Shown: piece by piece, positions 1-9,150 of the stretch | Position numbering within the stretch: the first letter of the stretch is position 1 | Layout: every line of letters begins with the position of its first letter | Origin: Algicella marina | Lineage (GTDB): Bacteria > Pseudomonadota > Alphaproteobacteria > Rhodobacterales > Rhodobacteraceae | DNA length: 64,000 nucleotides | Direction: 5' to 3' | Assembly (NCBI RefSeq): GCF_009931615.1 | Contig: NZ_CP046620.1 | Span: 2,433,501 to 2,497,500 of the forward strand | Position numbers and translations under genes: made by a program | Notes under the pieces: model-generated | Databases searched by the model: none | What the model saw: only the letters and a program-made list of their open reading frames with translations | What the model was told of the DNA's origin: nothing

Positions 1-600
1 GTCATGCGTCACATAGATCATCGTGCGCCGCACCCGCTGATGCAGTTCCTTCAGCTTGCTGCGCAACTTCCACTTCAGATGCGGGTCGATCACCGTCAGC
101 GGCTCGTCAAACATCACCACGTTCACGTCGTCGCGCACCAGCCCGCGCCCCATGCTGATCTTCTGCTTGTTGTCCGGGCTCAGCCCCGCCGCCTTGGTGT
201 CCAGCATCGCCGTCACGTCCAGCATCTCGGCGATCTCGCGCACCCGCGCGTCCACGCGGGCGGCATCCACACCCCGGTTGCGCAACGGAAAGGCGAGGTT
301 GTCGTACACGCTCATCGTGTCGTAGATCACCGGAAACTGGAACACCTGCGCGATGTTGCGCCGGTCCGGCGGCTCCGCCGTCACATCCTGCTCATCGAAC
401 AGGATCTTGCCCTCTGATGGCACCAGCAGCCCCGAGATGATGTTCAGCAACGTCGATTTCCCGCACCCCGAAGGCCCCAGCAGCGCATAGGCCCCGCCAT
501 CGTCCCATTCGAGGTCGATCTCCTTCAGCGCGTAGTCTTCCGGCTTCGAAGGGTTCGGGTAGTAGCTGTGCCGCAGGTTCGACAGGGTGATTTTCGCCAT
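1..600 (-). CDS. glpT: Glycerol ABC transporter ATP-binding protein, GlpT-like (C-terminus cut by window edge)
   Basis: This is one of the two cytoplasmic ATPases of a glycerol-type ABC importer. The start codon ATG is at 598-600, one base past the stop of the preceding ATPase gene, so the two are translationally linked. The visible 200 residues show Walker A GPSGCGKST (about 42-50), a Q-loop region and Walker B VVMFDEPL. The ABC signature is degenerate, LSPDNKQK in place of LSGGQ. As I recall, that degenerate signature followed by DPHLKWKL is a feature of the GlpT half of the rhizobial GlpS/GlpT pair. The reading frame is open to base 1, so the C-terminal regulatory domain lies outside the window. 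The glycerol assignment is inferred from the binding protein upstream; other polyols cannot be excluded. Confidence 0.85.
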   Translation of the reverse strand, partial: MAKITLSNLRHSYYPNPSKPEDYALKEIDLEWDDGGAYALLGPSGCGKSTLLNIISGLLVPSEGKILFDEQDVTAEPPDRRNIAQVFQFPVIYDTMSVYDNLAFPLRNRGVDAARVDARVREIAEMLDVTAMLDTKAAGLSPDNKQKISMGRGLVRDDVNVVMFDEPLTVIDPHLKWKLRSKLKELHQRVRRTMIYVTHD

Positions 601-601
601 C

Positions 602-1660
602 TTACGCCACCAGCCGGCCGTCGGGCCCGAAATAGAAACACGCCGCCGGGTCCATCCAGAAGCGGTGCATCTCGCCCACCTCGTAAGGGTGCACGCCATG
701 CGCGAGCGAAACCCACGCATCCGCGCCCATCTGGAAATGCGCACTGCTTTCCGATCCCGAAAGTTCCGTCACCAGCACCTCGCCCTCCAGCGCCACACCC
801 TGCCCGCCCGTGGGCACCACATGGTGCGGCCGCACCGCCACGGTGTAGGCGCCATCCGCCAGCCCCGAAGCCGCACCCTCCAGCCGCCACGACACCCCGG
901 TGCCCAGCCGCGCCTCGCCGCCCCGCACCTCGACACCGGCCGAATTTATCGGTGGGTCGGAAAACACCTCCGCCGCCGAAAGCGTCTCGGGCCGGCGATA
1001 GATCTCCGCCGTCCTCCCGAACTGGCGCACATGCCCGTCCTGCATCAACGCCGTATAGCCGCCCAGCAGCAGCGCCTCCTCCGGCTCGGAGGTCGCATAG
1101 ACCACCACCGCGCCCCGCCCGGCGAAAAGCTCGGGCAACTGCTCGCGCAATTCCTCGCGCAGCTTGTAATCGAGGTTCGCCAGCGGCTCGTCGAGAAAGA
1201 CGGCCCGGCTCTCCTTGGCGATCGCCCTGGCCAGTGCCGTCCTCTGCTGCTGCCCGCCCGAAAGCTCCTGCGGCCGCCTCTTCAGCATGGGGCGCAGTTG
1301 CAGGATGTCCGCAGCCTCCTCGACACGCCCCTGAATTTCGGATTTCGCCATGCCTGCAACCCGCAACGGGGAGGCGATGTTGTCGTAAACGGTCATGTGC
1401 GGATAGTTGACGAAGAACTGATGCACGAGGCTGATGTTGCGCTTCTGCGTGGAAAGCTTCGTCACATCCTGCCCGTCCATCAGGATCTGCCCCTCCGCGA
1501 TCGGATCGAGCCCCGCCATCATCTTGATCAGTGATGTCTTGCCTGCGCCAGTCTCGCCAAGCAGTACGTTGAAGTGCCCTGTCTCCAGCACCAGCGAAGT
1601 CGGCTTGATATGGGTGATCTGGGCCACCCGTTTGGTGGCGCCGCGAAGTTCGATGGTCAT
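602..1660 (-). CDS. glpS: Glycerol ABC transporter ATP-binding protein, GlpS-like
   Basis: This is the second ATPase of the same importer, about 352 aa. Walker A GETGAGKT is at about 35-42, the canonical signature LSGGQQQR at 133-140, and Walker B AVFLDEP at about 153-159. A C-terminal OB-type (TOBE) regulatory region follows, with a VRPHHV segment, as in the MalK/UgpC family. I prefer the ATG at 1658-1660 (MTIELRG) because that N-terminus matches family members; an in-frame ATG seven codons upstream (1681) is possible. The gene lies between the binding-protein gene and the GlpT-like ATPase gene on the same strand. A pairing of one canonical and one degenerate ATPase suggests a heterodimeric motor. 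The stop at 602-604 is one base from the next start. Confidence 0.88.
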   Translation of the reverse strand: MTIELRGATKRVAQITHIKPTSLVLETGHFNVLLGETGAGKTSLIKMMAGLDPIAEGQILMDGQDVTKLSTQKRNISLVHQFFVNYPHMTVYDNIASPLRVAGMAKSEIQGRVEEAADILQLRPMLKRRPQELSGGQQQRTALARAIAKESRAVFLDEPLANLDYKLREELREQLPELFAGRGAVVVYATSEPEEALLLGGYTALMQDGHVRQFGRTAEIYRRPETLSAAEVFSDPPINSAGVEVRGGEARLGTGVSWRLEGAASGLADGAYTVAVRPHHVVPTGGQGVALEGEVLVTELSGSESSAHFQMGADAWVSLAHGVHPYEVGEMHRFWMDPAACFYFGPDGRLVA

Positions 1661-1730
1661 TCCGGGGCTCTGCCTTTTCAAATTGCCGGCCCCGGCGTGC
1701 GATGGAGCGCACGCGGGGCCGGCAGCGCCG

Positions 1731-3467
1731 TCACTGGGAGGACCAGCGTGCGACGAGATCGTCGTAGTTCACGGTCTCACCCTGCGGCTTTTCGTTGTCC
1801 AGCTTGGGCTTGGCACCGCCATTGGCAAACCACCACTCCGCGTCCTTTTCCTCGTTGAGGCGCGGGCCGCAGCCGCCGTAGACATTGGCACCCTCATCCG
1901 CGCGCTGCATCCGCGCCATGGTGATGTCCATTTCCGAGGCCAGCCGGTCCATCGCTTCCTGCGGCGTGAAGGCACCGGAGTTCACGTCACCGATCTGCTG
2001 CCACCAGATCTGGGCCAGCTTCGGGTAATCCGGCACGTTGATGCCGGTGGGCGACCATGCCGTCCGGTCGGGCGAACGGTAGAACTCCACCAGACCACCC
2101 AACTTCGGCGCCCGCTCGGTGAAGCTTTCGTGCCGCACCGAACTGTCGCGGATGAAGGTCAGCCCGACATGGGATTTCTTCACGTCAACTGTTTTGGAGA
2201 CGACGAACTGCGCGTAGAGCCATGCTGCCTTGGCACGATCTTCCGGCGTGGATTTCAGGATCGTCCATGATCCCACGTCCTGATAGCCGACCTTCTGGCC
2301 CTCTTCCCAGTACGGGCCGTGTGGGCTCGGCGCCATCCGCCACAGCGGGTTGCCGTCGGCATCCACCGTGTTGTTGCCTTCTGCCTGCGGCTTCACCATG
2401 TCGGCGGTGAATGCCGTGTACCAGAAGATCTGCTGTGCCACGTTCCCTTGTGCCAGCGCGGGCAGCGACTGGTAGAAGTCGTAGCTTGCCGCACCCGGAG
2501 GCGCATAGGCCCGCAGCCACTCGTCCCATTTGCGGATCGCATAGACGGCCGCAGGACCGTTGGCCGCGCCGCCGCGCGTCACGCTCGCACCCACGGGGTT
2601 GCAGGTGCCTGCTTCCATACGGATGCCCCATTCGTCGATCGGCACGCCGTTCGGTTCCCCCTTGGAGCCGGCACCCGCCATCGACAGCCAGGCATCGGTC
2701 ATGCGCCATCCCAGATCCGGCGCGCGCTTGCCGTAATCCATGTGGCCATAGATCGTCACTCCGTCGACTTCCTTCACATCGTTGGTGAAGTATTCGGCGA
2801 TGTCCTCATAGGCCGACCAGTTTACCGGCACACCCAGCGGATAGCCGTATTTCTCCTCGAAACCGGCTGCGATATCGGGATCGTCAAACCAGTCCTTGCG
2901 GAACCAGTACAGGTTGGCAAACTGCTGGTCCGGCAACTGATACAGGTCGCCGTCCGGGCCGGTTGTGAATTGCGTGCCCATGAAGTCGTCGAGGTCGAGA
3001 TCGGGGTTCGTCACGTCCGCCGCCGGGCCCGCCATGAAGTCCGTCAGGTTGACAGCCAGTTGCAGCCGCGAATGGGTGCCGATCAGATCGCTGTCGTTGA
3101 CATAGGCGTCATACAGGTTGCGGCCGGTCTGCATCTGCGTCTGCACCGCCTGCACCACTTCACCTTCGCCGAGGATCTGGTGATTGACCTTGATCCCGGT
3201 GATCTCCTCGAAGGCCTTGGTCAGCACTTCGGATTCGTATGAATGTGTCGGAATGCCTTCGGAAAGAACGTTGATTTCCATACCCGAGAACGGTTCCGCC
3301 GCCTGGATGAACCAGTTCATTTCCGCCAGTTGTTCGTCCTTGCTGAGAGACGAAGGCTGGAATTCCTCGTCGATCCACTTGCGCGCCGCGGCTTCGTCGG
3401 CAAACGCAGGTGAGTAACCCGCCAGCACGGCCGAAGCCGCGACAGCGGAGAGCAGATACTTGCGCAT
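1731..3467 (-). CDS. glpV: Glycerol ABC transporter periplasmic binding protein, GlpV-like
   Basis: This is the extracellular solute-binding protein, about 578 aa, which captures the substrate in the periplasm. It begins with a clear Sec signal peptide (MRKYLLSAVAASAVLAGYSPAFA, cut before DEAAA). The segment around residues 30-120 (FQPSSLSKDEQ, then EITGIKV, then a Q-rich segment and NDSDLIGTH) matches the large GlpV-type family-1 binding proteins of rhizobial and roseobacter glycerol transporters. A strong Shine-Dalgarno sequence (GGGAGGAG) precedes the ATG. It is the first gene of the visible operon, followed by the two ATPases. In R. leguminosarum the binding protein comes last, so the order here is rearranged. 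The permease genes would be expected beyond the window start. Confidence 0.87.
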   Translation of the reverse strand: MRKYLLSAVAASAVLAGYSPAFADEAAARKWIDEEFQPSSLSKDEQLAEMNWFIQAAEPFSGMEINVLSEGIPTHSYESEVLTKAFEEITGIKVNHQILGEGEVVQAVQTQMQTGRNLYDAYVNDSDLIGTHSRLQLAVNLTDFMAGPAADVTNPDLDLDDFMGTQFTTGPDGDLYQLPDQQFANLYWFRKDWFDDPDIAAGFEEKYGYPLGVPVNWSAYEDIAEYFTNDVKEVDGVTIYGHMDYGKRAPDLGWRMTDAWLSMAGAGSKGEPNGVPIDEWGIRMEAGTCNPVGASVTRGGAANGPAAVYAIRKWDEWLRAYAPPGAASYDFYQSLPALAQGNVAQQIFWYTAFTADMVKPQAEGNNTVDADGNPLWRMAPSPHGPYWEEGQKVGYQDVGSWTILKSTPEDRAKAAWLYAQFVVSKTVDVKKSHVGLTFIRDSSVRHESFTERAPKLGGLVEFYRSPDRTAWSPTGINVPDYPKLAQIWWQQIGDVNSGAFTPQEAMDRLASEMDITMARMQRADEGANVYGGCGPRLNEEKDAEWWFANGGAKPKLDNEKPQGETVNYDDLVARWSSQ

Positions 3468-3548
3468 CTCATCTCCTCCCTGGAGTTTATATAAGCCGGT
3501 CTTCGCCGACTGGCCCGAGTGTCACGTCAAACTCCGGATATTGTCAAA

Positions 3549-3580
3549 CTAAAAATTTAGTAGGTACATTTTTCCACCTA
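3549..3580. promoter_or_regulatory. Candidate operator/promoter region of the glp-type operon
   Basis: An AT-rich island lies between the divergent glpV-like and dprA genes. It carries two adjacent dyads: CTAAA-AA-TTTAG at 3549-3560 and TAGGT-N10-ACCTA at 3561-3580. The rest of 3468-3720 has no other feature I can support. A sugar- or polyol-responsive repressor is the natural candidate, but no regulator gene is visible next to it. Confidence 0.35.
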
Positions 3581-3720
3581 AAATATTGATAAATAATGGT
3601 TTTCAATTAAGTCGAGTCACAGCCCCCCTTCGCCGAAACCCCGCCAAGCCAAATCTTCGTGAGTCTCCCGCAGCGCCGCAATTCAGCATTCGTTAACCAA
3701 AGCACCACCATGCTCCGGTC

Positions 3721-4875
3721 ATGACCACCCCCGGCGCGGAGTCCCTGTTCGACCGTCCGGCGCTGCGCCCTCCGGCCGGCGCCGCCGCGCGGCTGGCGTG
3801 GCTGCGCCTCGCCCGTTCCCACCGGGTCGGCCCCGCCACCTTCCTGCGCCTCATGGCCGAACATGGCAGCGCCGAGGCCGCCCTTGCCGCCCTGCCCGCC
3901 ATCGCCGCCAGCGCGGGCGCCAGAAACTACACCCCCGCGTCCGAGGCCGACGCCAGACGCGAACTGGAAACCGGCCACCGCCTCGGCGCCCGCCTGCTCT
4001 GCCTCGGTGACCCTACCTATCCCCCCGCACTCGCCCGCATCGAGGATCCGCCGCCCTGCCTCTGGGCCCTCGGCGATCCCGGCCTCGCCGCCCGCCCCAC
4101 CATCGCCATCGTCGGTGCCCGCAACGCCTCCGCCCTCGGCCTGCGGATGACGATGCGGCTGGCGGCCGAGGTCGGCGAATACGGTCTCGTCGTCGCTTCC
4201 GGCCTTGCCCGCGGCATCGACACCGCCGCCCACAGCGCCGCCCTGGCCGGCGGCACAATCGCCGTACTCGCCGGCGGGCTGGATTGCATCTACCCGGCGG
4301 AGAATGCCGCCCTCGCCCGCGACATCGCCGCCCGCGGTCTTCTCCTGTCCGAAACCCGTCTCGGCCTTACCCCGCAGGCCCGCCACTTCCCGCCACGCAA
4401 CCGCATCGTCTCCGGCATCTCCCGCGCTGTGGTGGTGGTGGAGGGCGCGGCCCGTTCCGGCACGCTCATCACCGCCCGCAACGCGCTGGATCAGGGGCGG
4501 GAAGTCCTGGCCGTCCCCGGCCACCCCTTCGACGCCCGCGCCGCCGGCTGCAACATGCTGATCCGCGATGGCGCCACTCTCATCCGCTCGGGAGAGGACG
4601 TCGCCAGCGCCCTCGGCCAGACCCTGCCCCGCCGCACCGTCCCCAACGCCGCACCCCGGCCGGAGATCGCATCCCGCACGCCCCCACCCCGCCCCGGCGG
4701 CGACATCCGCCGCGAACTCCTCAACCTTCTCGGCCCCACCCCCATAGCCGAGGATGCGCTCATCCGCCGGACGGGCCAGCCCGCTGGCCGCATCATCGAC
4801 ACCCTGATGGAGCTCGATCTGGCAGGAGAGATCGTTCGCCACCCCGGCGGTCTCGTCTCCCGGGCCGTGGCCTGA
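3721..4875 (+). CDS. dprA: DNA-processing protein DprA (Smf family)
   Basis: DprA binds single-stranded DNA and loads RecA during transformation; the family is also widespread in species not known to be competent. The protein is 384 aa. An N-terminal helical region is followed by the Rossmann-like DprA core, with TIAIVGARNAS, ASGLARGIDTAAH, AVLAGGLDCIYP, FPPRNRIVSGIS and VEGAARSGTLITA, which are the family's diagnostic blocks. The C-terminal region (about residues 310-380) fits the winged-helix domain seen in many DprA proteins. It precedes topA on the same strand, a common alphaproteobacterial arrangement, but a membrane-protein gene separates the two here. The upstream region contains TTAACC, a possible CtrA half site, too short to rely on. 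Confidence 0.95.
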   Translation: MTTPGAESLFDRPALRPPAGAAARLAWLRLARSHRVGPATFLRLMAEHGSAEAALAALPAIAASAGARNYTPASEADARRELETGHRLGARLLCLGDPTYPPALARIEDPPPCLWALGDPGLAARPTIAIVGARNASALGLRMTMRLAAEVGEYGLVVASGLARGIDTAAHSAALAGGTIAVLAGGLDCIYPAENAALARDIAARGLLLSETRLGLTPQARHFPPRNRIVSGISRAVVVVEGAARSGTLITARNALDQGREVLAVPGHPFDARAAGCNMLIRDGATLIRSGEDVASALGQTLPRRTVPNAAPRPEIASRTPPPRPGGDIRRELLNLLGPTPIAEDALIRRTGQPAGRIIDTLMELDLAGEIVRHPGGLVSRAVA

Positions 4876-4955
4876 AGTGCCCCCTGCGCACGCGACGCTT
4901 GCAAAAAATGCCCTCAAGGCATTAGCTTGGCTCCAAAAAAGGCAAGGCAACATCG

Positions 4956-6338
4956 ATGCAGACCGCCGAGCAGCAGCAGCCGGAATGGCTCGCCCGCGCC
5001 GCCATTGCCGTGGCGGTCGTGTTTGCAGGCTTTATCCTACTCCGCCACGACCTTGCCTACTGGTACGACGAGGTCTTTACTCTGGGCGCCGCCGGCATCA
5101 ATGCCAGCGGGCCGGATTGGCCGACACTGCGCGGCGATGTCCATCCGCCCACCTATATCCTGCTGGTTCGCGGCGTCTCCACCCTCATCGATGGTGCCGG
5201 TCCGGCCATCCGGCTCGTCAACCTGCTGGCCGTGCCCGTCTACGCCGCGGCGGCCATGGTCCTGTGGCGCAGCCTGCCGCGCCTCGCCTTCTGGGCTGCC
5301 GCCATCCTGCTCGGTTCCAATCTCTTCTTCTTCCTCACGGCGCTGGAATTGCGCTCCTACGGGTTGCTTCTTTCCCTCTCCACCCTCGGCCATGCACTCT
5401 GGCTTGCCCGGCTGAAGGGCCGCGCCTCCACCGTCGCCCTGATCGCAACCGCGCTCTGCCTCAGTGTTCTGCATTTCTTCGGCGCTGCCATGGCCGCCGC
5501 CCTGCTGCTTCTGGCCGCCCTGCGCGGGCCGCACCGCACCCTGCTGCTGGCCACGGCCTGCCTGCCCGTCCTGGCCACCTTGCTCTGGGCGTTCGTCATC
5601 GCCGACATCGGCGGTTCGCTTGGCGGCGGGCTCTGGATCACCAACGGCCTGCAACCATGGATCACCTTTCTCTCCGGCCTGCCGCTCGTCATCCTGCTGC
5701 TGATATTCCTTCCAATCCTGCGCCGCCGTCTGCCCGCCGCTCCATCCGTGCCCCACCCGGCGTGGTTGCTGGCGCCGGCAGCCATGGTCGTGGCCGTGGC
5801 CCTCGTCATCTCGCTGCATTCACCGGTCATCTCGGTCAAGAACCTGACGGTCACCATCCCTGGCCTCGTCCTCTTCACCGTCATCGCACTGCCCCCGGCA
5901 GCCCTTGCCGCCGCCAATGCCACCGCAGCAACACTGGGCATTGCCGTCGCAGCAGCCGGTCTGTCCGCATGGAAAGCCGGTCAGGATCACGAATATGTCC
6001 GCTGGGTCACCGAGACCGTCACGCCACCGGAATGCGATGGCGTGCCGCTATTTGTCTTCACCCCCGACATAGTCGACACCTATGCCCAGCAGGTCTTTCT
6101 CGGCCAGCAGCTCCGCCCGCTGCGCAACCTGCCCGACCTGACGGTGGAGGACATCTCTGCCTATCGCGGCGCCTGCAACATCATCGCCGCCGGCTGGCAC
6201 GAGCCGGGAGAGACCGACATCATGCAGCGGTTCTTCGACGCGCGCGGCATCGCCGTGGCGATCACCACCCACCCGCAGCGCAAGTCTCGTGGCGATGCCA
6301 GCCTGTCCCCCGGATTCTACATCCGGACAACTCCCTGA
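4956..6338 (+). CDS. Integral membrane protein resembling GT39/ArnT-type glycosyltransferases
   Basis: A 460-aa protein with about ten hydrophobic segments. After the first membrane segment comes YWYDEVFTL followed by GDVHPPTYILL. An acidic pair in the first periplasmic loop and a nearby HPPxY block are typical of dolichyl-phosphate-mannose/ArnT-like glycosyltransferases (GT39/PMT clan), which use polyprenyl-phosphate sugars at the outer face of the inner membrane. The C-terminal 120 residues look soluble and periplasmic. The start ATG at 4956 follows AAGGCAAGG. It sits between dprA and topA with short gaps and could be co-transcribed with them. Donor and acceptor are unknown. Confidence 0.7.
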   Translation: MQTAEQQQPEWLARAAIAVAVVFAGFILLRHDLAYWYDEVFTLGAAGINASGPDWPTLRGDVHPPTYILLVRGVSTLIDGAGPAIRLVNLLAVPVYAAAAMVLWRSLPRLAFWAAAILLGSNLFFFLTALELRSYGLLLSLSTLGHALWLARLKGRASTVALIATALCLSVLHFFGAAMAAALLLLAALRGPHRTLLLATACLPVLATLLWAFVIADIGGSLGGGLWITNGLQPWITFLSGLPLVILLLIFLPILRRRLPAAPSVPHPAWLLAPAAMVVAVALVISLHSPVISVKNLTVTIPGLVLFTVIALPPAALAAANATAATLGIAVAAAGLSAWKAGQDHEYVRWVTETVTPPECDGVPLFVFTPDIVDTYAQQVFLGQQLRPLRNLPDLTVEDISAYRGACNIIAAGWHEPGETDIMQRFFDARGIAVAITTHPQRKSRGDASLSPGFYIRTTP

Positions 6339-6416
6339 CACCAAGCCGCCTTGACACCGCCGCAAGGCCACACCAAGTTCCCGGCGCACTGACCCCCGAA
6401 TTTCAAGGAGTATTTC

Positions 6417-9128
6417 ATGGCCGTCGTCGTTGTTGAAAGTCCTGCAAAGGCAAAGACGATCAACAAGTACCTCGGCAAGGATTACACCGTTCTCGCCTCC
6501 TACGGCCACGTGCGCGACCTGCCGCCGAAGGATGGCTCCGTCGACACCGACCACGAGTTCGAGATGAAATGGGAGGTGGCGAGCGCTTCGCAAAAACACG
6601 TCCGCGCCATTGCCGAGGCCCTGAAGGATGATGATACCCTCATTCTCGCGACCGACCCCGATCGCGAGGGCGAGGCGATTTCCTGGCACTTGCAGGAAGC
6701 GCTGACGAAGCGCCGCGCCATCAAGAAGGACACGAAGGTAGAGCGGGTGGTGTTCAACGCCATCACCAAATCCGCCGTGACCGAGGCGATGAAGAACCCC
6801 CGCGCCGTAGACATGGAACTGGTGGAGGCCTATCTCGCCCGCCGCGCGCTCGATTACCTCGTGGGTTTCAACCTCTCGCCCGTGCTATGGCGCAAGCTTC
6901 CCGGCGCAAAATCCGCCGGCCGCGTTCAGTCCGTGGCCCTGCGCCTCATCGTCGAGCGCGAGATGGAGATCGAGGCATTCAATGCCCGCGAATTCTGGTC
7001 AGTCCGTGCGATGCTGGAAACACCCCGTGGCCAGCAGTACGAGGCCCGGCTGACGCATCTGGCCGGCAAGAAGCTCGACAAGTTCGACATCGCCACCGCC
7101 GAAGCTGCCGAACTTGCGGTCACCGCCGTCGCCTCCCGCGATCTGAAGGTCGCCAGTGTCGAGGCGAAACCCGCCTCCCGCAACCCCTCCGCGCCGTTCA
7201 TGACCTCCACCCTCCAGCAGGAGGCCAGCCGCAAATTCGGTTTTGGCGCCCGTCAGACGATGAGCACCGCCCAGCGCCTCTATGAGGCCGGTTATATCAC
7301 CTACATGCGGACGGACGGCATCGACATGGCGCCGGAGGCCGTCACCGCTGCCCGCGAAGCCATCAAATCCCGCTATGGTGCAGAGTACATTCCCGGCAGC
7401 CCCCGCATCTACAAGAACAAGGCCAAGAACGCCCAGGAAGCCCACGAATGTATCCGCCCGACCGACATGGCGCTCTCGGCGGAGGATCTGGGATCGCTGG
7501 AGGCCGACCAGAAGAAACTCTACGACCTGATCTGGAAACGCACCCTGGCCAGCCAGATGGAAGCCGCGAAGCTGGAGCGGACAACCGTCGATGTTTCCTC
7601 AGACGACGGCCAGATCACCCTGCGTGCCACTGGTCAGGTGATCCAGTTCGACGGCTTCCTGCGTGTCTACGAGGAAGGCCGCGATGATGTCGGCGACGAT
7701 GAGGACGGCAAGCGCCTGCCCCAGATCTCCGAGGGAGAAGCGGCGGCCAAGGCACGGCGCGGCCTTGCCGAAGCCTTCGCCAAACTCACTCCCGACGCCG
7801 TGGTCGAGTCTCCCGGCACGCTCCAGAAGGAAGCCAACGCCATCCTCGGCGGCGAGGGTGCCGTACTCGGCCAGCAGAGCTTCACCCAGCCACCGCCCCG
7901 CTACACCGAGGCGACACTGGTAAAGCGTATGGAAGAACTCGGCATCGGCCGCCCCTCCACCTACGCGTCCATCGTTTCCGTGATCCAGGAGCGGGATTAC
8001 GTCCGCAAGGAACAGAACCGCCTCATCCCGGAGGACAAGGGCCGTCTGGTGACGGCATTCCTAGAGAACTACTTCCGCAAATATGTCGGCTACGATTTCA
8101 CCGCCGATCTCGAGAATGATCTGGACCGCATCACCTCCGGCGACGCCCAGTGGAAAACCGTGCTCACCCGCTTCTGGACGGATTTCCGCGCCGCCCTCGA
8201 CGAAACCGCGGACCTGCGAATCACCGAGGTGTTGGAAAAGATCAACGAGGTTCTCGCCCCCCACATCTTCCCCGCCGAGGAAGACGGCAGCGACCCGCGC
8301 ATCTGCAAGAACTGCGGCGCAGGCCGCCTCAGCCTCAAGACGGCCCGCTCCGGCGGCGCCTTCATCGGCTGTTCCAACTATCCCGAATGCCGTTACACCC
8401 GCCCCCTCTCCGGCGAACTGGAGGGCGGTGATATCGCCGGTCCGGACGGCAAGGTTCTCGGCCTCAACGACGAAGGCGAGACGATCACGCTGCGCACCGG
8501 CCGCTTCGGCCCCTATGTCCAGCAGGGCGACGTGACTGAAGAGGTGCCGAAACCCAAACGCGCCTCCGTCCCCAAGGGCGAGGATCTCTCCACCGTCGAT
8601 CTGCCCCGCGCGCTTCAGCTCCTCTCCCTGCCCCGCAAGGTCGGCGACCACCCGGAGGGCGGCATCGTCGAGGCCGCGATCGGCCGCTTCGGCCCGTTCG
8701 TGGTGTGGGTCAGACCCCCGGCGGAAGGAGAAAAGAAAGAGAGCAAGACCTACGCCAACATCAAGGACCCGGCGGAGGTCTATACCATCGGCATGAACCG
8801 CGCGATGGAACTGATCGCCCAGAAAGCCGCCTCCGGCCGTGGCCGCGGCGCCGCCGCCACCCCGCTGAAGGAATTGGGGGAACACCCCGATGGAGGCCCC
8901 GTGAACGTCATGCCCGGCCGCTACGGCCCCTACGTAAAGTGGGAGAAGGTCAACGCCACGATTCCGAAGGAAACCAAACCCGAAGACGTGACGATGGAGC
9001 AGGCGCTGGAGCTGATTGCCGCCAAGGCGCCGAAGAAAAAAGCACCCGCCAAGAAAAAAACTGCACCGAAAAAATCGACGGCCAAAAAACCGGCGAGCAA
9101 AAAAACTGCTTCAACCAAAGGTAGTTAG
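6417..9128 (+). CDS. topA: DNA topoisomerase I
   Basis: A type IA topoisomerase that relaxes negative supercoils. It is 903 aa. The TOPRIM domain opens the protein (VVVESPAKAKTI, with Glu near residue 7-8, and TDPDREGE), and the catalytic tyrosine is Y296 in YITYMRTDG. One four-cysteine zinc ribbon is visible (CKNCG...GCSNYPEC, about 630-660). It is followed by repeated C-terminal modules containing GRFGPYVQ, GRFGPFV and GRYGPYVK, then a Lys/Ala-rich tail from about residue 865, common in alphaproteobacterial TopA. A good ribosome site (AAGGAG) lies before ATG 6417. The lysine tail is encoded by A-rich codons unlike the rest of the gene, which is expected for this tail. Confidence 0.98.
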   Translation: MAVVVVESPAKAKTINKYLGKDYTVLASYGHVRDLPPKDGSVDTDHEFEMKWEVASASQKHVRAIAEALKDDDTLILATDPDREGEAISWHLQEALTKRRAIKKDTKVERVVFNAITKSAVTEAMKNPRAVDMELVEAYLARRALDYLVGFNLSPVLWRKLPGAKSAGRVQSVALRLIVEREMEIEAFNAREFWSVRAMLETPRGQQYEARLTHLAGKKLDKFDIATAEAAELAVTAVASRDLKVASVEAKPASRNPSAPFMTSTLQQEASRKFGFGARQTMSTAQRLYEAGYITYMRTDGIDMAPEAVTAAREAIKSRYGAEYIPGSPRIYKNKAKNAQEAHECIRPTDMALSAEDLGSLEADQKKLYDLIWKRTLASQMEAAKLERTTVDVSSDDGQITLRATGQVIQFDGFLRVYEEGRDDVGDDEDGKRLPQISEGEAAAKARRGLAEAFAKLTPDAVVESPGTLQKEANAILGGEGAVLGQQSFTQPPPRYTEATLVKRMEELGIGRPSTYASIVSVIQERDYVRKEQNRLIPEDKGRLVTAFLENYFRKYVGYDFTADLENDLDRITSGDAQWKTVLTRFWTDFRAALDETADLRITEVLEKINEVLAPHIFPAEEDGSDPRICKNCGAGRLSLKTARSGGAFIGCSNYPECRYTRPLSGELEGGDIAGPDGKVLGLNDEGETITLRTGRFGPYVQQGDVTEEVPKPKRASVPKGEDLSTVDLPRALQLLSLPRKVGDHPEGGIVEAAIGRFGPFVVWVRPPAEGEKKESKTYANIKDPAEVYTIGMNRAMELIAQKAASGRGRGAAATPLKELGEHPDGGPVNVMPGRYGPYVKWEKVNATIPKETKPEDVTMEQALELIAAKAPKKKAPAKKKTAPKKSTAKKPASKKTASTKGS

Positions 9129-9150
9129 CAGCTTTCCGCTGATAACTACC
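9120..9150 (+). terminator. Hairpin overlapping the topA stop codon
   Basis: A 12-bp stem (9120-9131 with 9139-9150, one mismatch) and a 7-nt loop cover the topA stop codon. No U-run follows directly. It probably ends or stabilises the topA transcript. Confidence 0.55.
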
